Position numbers and translations under genes: made by a program. Positions 60,611 through 64,000 of a stretch of DNA of 64,000 nucleotides are shown here, piece after piece. The notes under the pieces were generated by a model that saw only the letters and a list, made by a program, of their open reading frames with translations, was not told where the DNA came from and did no database searches. The DNA comes from Oopsacas minuta. Its lineage: Eukaryota > Porifera > Hexactinellida > Lyssacinosida > Leucopsacidae. The DNA is taken from contig JAKMXF010000244.1 of the NCBI GenBank assembly GCA_024704765.1, positions 301,905-365,904 of the forward strand, written 5' to 3'. Positions within the stretch are counted from its first letter, which is position 1. Each line of letters begins with the position of its first letter.

Positions 60611-62370
60611 CACAGTGGGCGATTTTTGGTAAAATTTCCAGTGGACTTTAACTTCAACAGTTTCCATTATTTTCGCCTGAATTTTTGAGTACTGGGGTTT
60701 GAAATAAAGACAATTTTTTGGCATGTCAGATTTTGAGAATGAGTTTGATTTGGAAATTATTACATCATATTTAATGTCCAAAAATATTCAAATTCATTTC
60801 GTTTCTTATAATTCATGACTATATAAGATATCCATAATAGTATCTTATTTCAATACCAATACTGCAACTAGGCAAGGCATTAATCATTGAAGAATTCTAT
60901 CCCAATCTTGTATGAAGCATAATATTGTAATTCGGATATGTTGTATAGGAATTTGTTATATAATGTGACTACAAAATAAATATATATTCAAACCTAAGTT
61001 AGTTTATATCAAATAATTTCACATAAATTATAGTCACATAAACCTATAAAATTCACTTACAATTCATGAAGTAAATGAAATATTTCTAGAAAGTAAACAG
61101 GGTAATCGAAATGTTGAAGTAGAATAATTGGAGAAAACCTTGAAATCGACTCACAATTACCAACGTCCCCAAAAGATGTGTAGAACCACCATTTGAGGTG
61201 TACTCGGCTTACCAATGTACCACGATCTGTGCGAAAATAGTCTTGAACAAATTGTTCTTAAGTATCAGTGCTATATTACAAGTACTGAAACATCAGCTCA
61301 AAGTTAGCCTGTGGTCGAAAATTCGTGATTTTCGTACAACTTTAATACCGCCATTCTAATTTAACCAATAAAGATAAAACCCTATTGGAGTAACAGTTAA
61401 CTACATTGACCACATAGTAAATATCTTGAGACTTAGTATTACACTCTATACAAATCAATTGAAGAACCCCTATTGTACCTGCTCAACTTTATGGTCAAAC
61501 ATGGTGTAGATGGGTCGGGAAGTTACAGTGTGTATAATCTTAGATCTCAAACAGCTTTTGATCGTTCACATTGTCTCTTGTTTATGGTTTCTCCTCTTGA
61601 ATTGAAGATTGCCAAGGAAATTTGGTCCGAGCTAATCAATACCCAAATTCTAGATTTCCAAACAGCCAATAGCATTGCTATCTCAAAAAGAGAACATTTA
61701 AAGTGTCACTACTCAAACGAAATTCTTGAATTCACAAATTGACGTACTCGTGTCAACTGAATTCGGGAATGAAAGTGGACTTGTGAATAATAGTTGAGTT
61801 AAACATTACATCAATATAGTAACATTAGTTCAACATCCATAGTAACCAAAAGTATAGAATGGAATGTCGGCCTTATTTGGGTTTCGCTGAACAACGATTA
61901 GTAGAATAGCCATATTAGATAGTCATCATGCGTGTAATATCCTGAATAGTGCGAGAAACTTTTGCCACGACAAAATACGTTCGCATCATTCATTTTATAT
62001 AACGCATCATCAGGCTGTATCATCACAAAGTTTAAATAATAGAAAATTAATTTAATTTTACGGAAATTGGTTTGAGTTGTAAAATAAACATTAGAACTAC
62101 ACCTAATGTAGGTTTGATGGTATTTGAAGGATAATATTATGCATACATACATAGGAATTTAAGTTGGGTGAACAAAACATGATTTCAAAAGCCCCTAAAA
62201 TTAACATAATTAGGTGAGACTTTGAGATAGAACAACATTCATGTAAGTTGATTGAGATAAAAAGCAATTATAGATATGGATACACCTGCATATTTCTAAT
62301 CATTCTCAATATATATTGGCAAGATTGAAATATGAAAATTTCCCCTACTGGAAGCGAATAACCCACTGTG
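60611..62370 (+). mobile_element. RAG1/Transib-like transposon, internally reduced copy with CACAGTG ends
   Basis: Left end CACAGTGGGCGATTTTTGGT (60611). Right end, complemented, CACAGTGGGTTATTCGCTTC (ending 62370). The ends match each other and the 25626 end of the longer copy (CACAGTGGGC, then ATT, then TTG). Length about 1760 bp, with only a part of the transposase left, so it is a shortened, non-autonomous derivative. Matching 5-bp flanks are not visible. Confidence 0.75.
61300..61795 (+). pseudogene. RAG1/Transib-like transposase fragment, first-Asp region
   Basis: Reads NFMVKHGVDGSGSYSVYNLR, then CLLFMVSPLELKIAKEIWSE, matching KIKYGLDGSGSHSS and YIVFMVSPLQVIDRFGNVLW of the 25.9-28.6 kb copy. 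The first catalytic Asp is kept (HGVDGSGSY). The frame stops at 61742. A shifted frame (DVLVSTEFGNESGLVNNS) resembles the next block, and nothing beyond is recognisable. The second Asp and the Glu are absent. Confidence 0.8.
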
Positions 62371-64000
62371 GGAATTTACGTGAGGAAGAATTTGTTCCAT
62401 TGTCTATTGAACCTCATTATATTATCTAAAAGTTCATTAAGCAATCAATTTGAATTAAATAACACTTCGTTACACCAATTCTTTAGTACTTGAGTTACTA
62501 TAGGGCAAATATTTATATTAGCGGAGGGATGATAATAACAGCATCAAATTCACCAACATCTTCATTGTTCTCTTCAGAATCAGAATATTCAATTACGCAA
62601 CCAATGTGGAATGTAATCGTTGATTGAGCAAAAACAGTGTATTGTCATTCATTATTGTTTTCAAATATAATTCTTTAGATAATACACTCGTCAAAAAATA
62701 ATTAACGTTCCTTATTGTTTGAAGAAATTCTATCACTGTAGCCGTTCTAGAGCATCCTGATTCAGAAAATTATTTTCAGTATTTTTACCCAGATCAGGTT
62801 TTCAGGAGAAAGTCACTCACAAATTTGAAAATATATCCTGATTCAATGTCAAATTCATACGATGGCTCAAGAAATATGATATATGTACCATATATAAGAG
62901 TCCAATGCTAATACATTATTGAAATATTTCTTATAGTGCTTCGTTTGCTAGGTCGCTTCGGAAAATATTAGGAAATCGAGAGAGAATTTGTCCACTCAGA
63001 GATTCAGAAAACAGCTGTATCTTGCAAATATTGTAGAAACACCAAGATATATAAACTTTGTTAGTATATATACACTTACTTCTACAAGGTAAAAGGTAAA
63101 ATCTGGAGCAATGTTACATAACGTTATCAAATAGTTTCTTGAGGAACAAAATCATATGAATTTGAAATATTTACCCTATAATAAGAAATACTTGAAAATT
63201 TATGAAATACTTTTCCCTGTTTGTGTATGTCCGAAAGGATGCTACCTGATTGGAGAAGGTTTTGGCGGTATAGTGAATTGATGTGACCTTTTCCAAAATT
63301 TACATCACCATCACCATAATCTGCCTAAATTGGCTGGAAATCTGTAGGTACATGAGTTATGAAGCTCCGAACAATACAGGTTACGTGCAAGACAATATCA
63401 AACCTTTAGAACGTTTCACTTTGCTTTTCAATACATATCCACTGAAGGCTAAACAATTATGATAACTAACGCCAATAATATAAATGAAGTCATAAGAATT
63501 TCAATAAAATTAATATTGTATTGATAATGTCTACTTTACTCCTTTATTCTTAATCTCAAGGGCTTAGCTATCCGTCTTGCTCGTATCCTGTACACATTGC
63601 AGCTTGTAAATTCATGTACCCACAGATTGCTTGCCAATATGCTAATGTTGTATATTTAGTGATGCAATGTTGGGCTAAGTTACATCTATTTCACTACATG
63701 TCAGAGGTTACTTCCTCAATCAAGTAGCATTCTTGCTGACATGTACACACGCACTATGTCATGCATTTCAAAGTACTTAACGGTTAGTGAGAAAATGATG
63801 CATTTTAGGTTTCCGTGGCCCTATTTTGAGATTGGGCGACCGGTGGACAACGTAGAAATAAAATATTTTGAATAGAACAAGACCAATATGTATAACTAAA
63901 AGTGTCAAAATGATTAATATAAGGAATATTTGCATTGAATTTGTATTGAATACATACTTTTTGTGCCCGAAAAACATCAAATTCCTGGAGTTGCATTAAG
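62371..64000. other. intron or intergenic sequence, little recognised
   Basis: Mostly AT-rich. A Helitron-like 3' terminal scrap lies at about 62937-62972 (complement: GAAGCGACCTAGCAAACGAA). A short minus-strand frame near 62520-62660 has an acidic tail (EYSDSEENNEDVGEFDAV) before a stop; I could not assign it. Open frames at 63777-63996 are not recognised. Confidence 0.4.
62937..62972 (-). mobile_element. Helitron-like 3' terminal scrap
   Basis: The complement reads CGAAGCGACCTAGCAAACGA, then AGCACTAT. It corresponds to the hairpin second half and the AGCAAGCGAAGC segment of the 32.8 kb copy. The terminal CTAG is changed to CTAT. Confidence 0.45.

Noticed and set aside
1-64000. CRISPR arrays, tRNA, rRNA, operons or bacterial genes
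   Set aside because: None seen. Coding signals are split by introns, and all long plus or minus frames outside UBR4 belong to eukaryotic transposons.

Overview
The window is animal nuclear DNA. It is AT-rich by eye, has GT-AG introns, and contains no bacterial gene organisation, no tRNA or rRNA and no CRISPR array. The only host gene I can support lies on the minus strand and runs through almost the whole window. It is the middle part of a divergent UBR4 (p600, purity of essence/pushover) giant E3 ubiquitin ligase. Seven exons (one of them a candidate) lie at 56243-56480, 49761-49936, 38322-38592, 36571-36681, 30235-30464, 12265-12533 and 1208-1603. They have good splice signals and codon phases that fit each other. 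Introns run from about 1.6 to 17.7 kb and are filled with mobile DNA. The 5' and 3' parts of the gene lie outside the window. The transposon families, long introns and divergent UBR4 suggest an invertebrate metazoan; I cannot name the phylum.

Mobile elements by intron, from left to right. The 1.6-12.3 kb intron holds a complete hAT element of the ZMYM1/DUF4371 type with a perfect 8-bp target duplication, a RAG1-like fragment, and a Helitron-like element that ends next to exon 12265-12533. The 12.5-30.2 kb intron holds a ZBED5-like hAT element, two Helitron-like copies, a mariner nested in a pogo-like element, and a RAG1/Transib-like transposon carrying a 505-bp hAT MITE inside its gene. The 30.5-38.3 kb interval holds an inverted repeat, two Helitron-like copies and a decayed ZMYM1-like hAT. 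The 38.6-49.8 kb intron holds a second RAG1-like gene with its D, D and E residues present, a 915-bp palindrome with arms of about 400 bp, and more Helitron-like pieces. The 49.9-56.2 kb intron holds a third ZMYM1-like hAT relic. Beyond 56.5 kb lie a CR1/L2-like reverse-transcriptase relic, a second ZBED5-like hAT, and a third RAG1-like copy.

The most interesting system is the RAG1/Transib-like family. Two copies are bounded by inverted ends that begin with CACAGTG, the same heptamer as vertebrate V(D)J recombination signals. One copy still encodes the first catalytic Asp, the second catalytic Asp with a following CxxC, and the Glu region. All transposase genes seen here are interrupted by stops or frameshifts, so the window looks like a graveyard of recently and anciently active elements inside a living gene.
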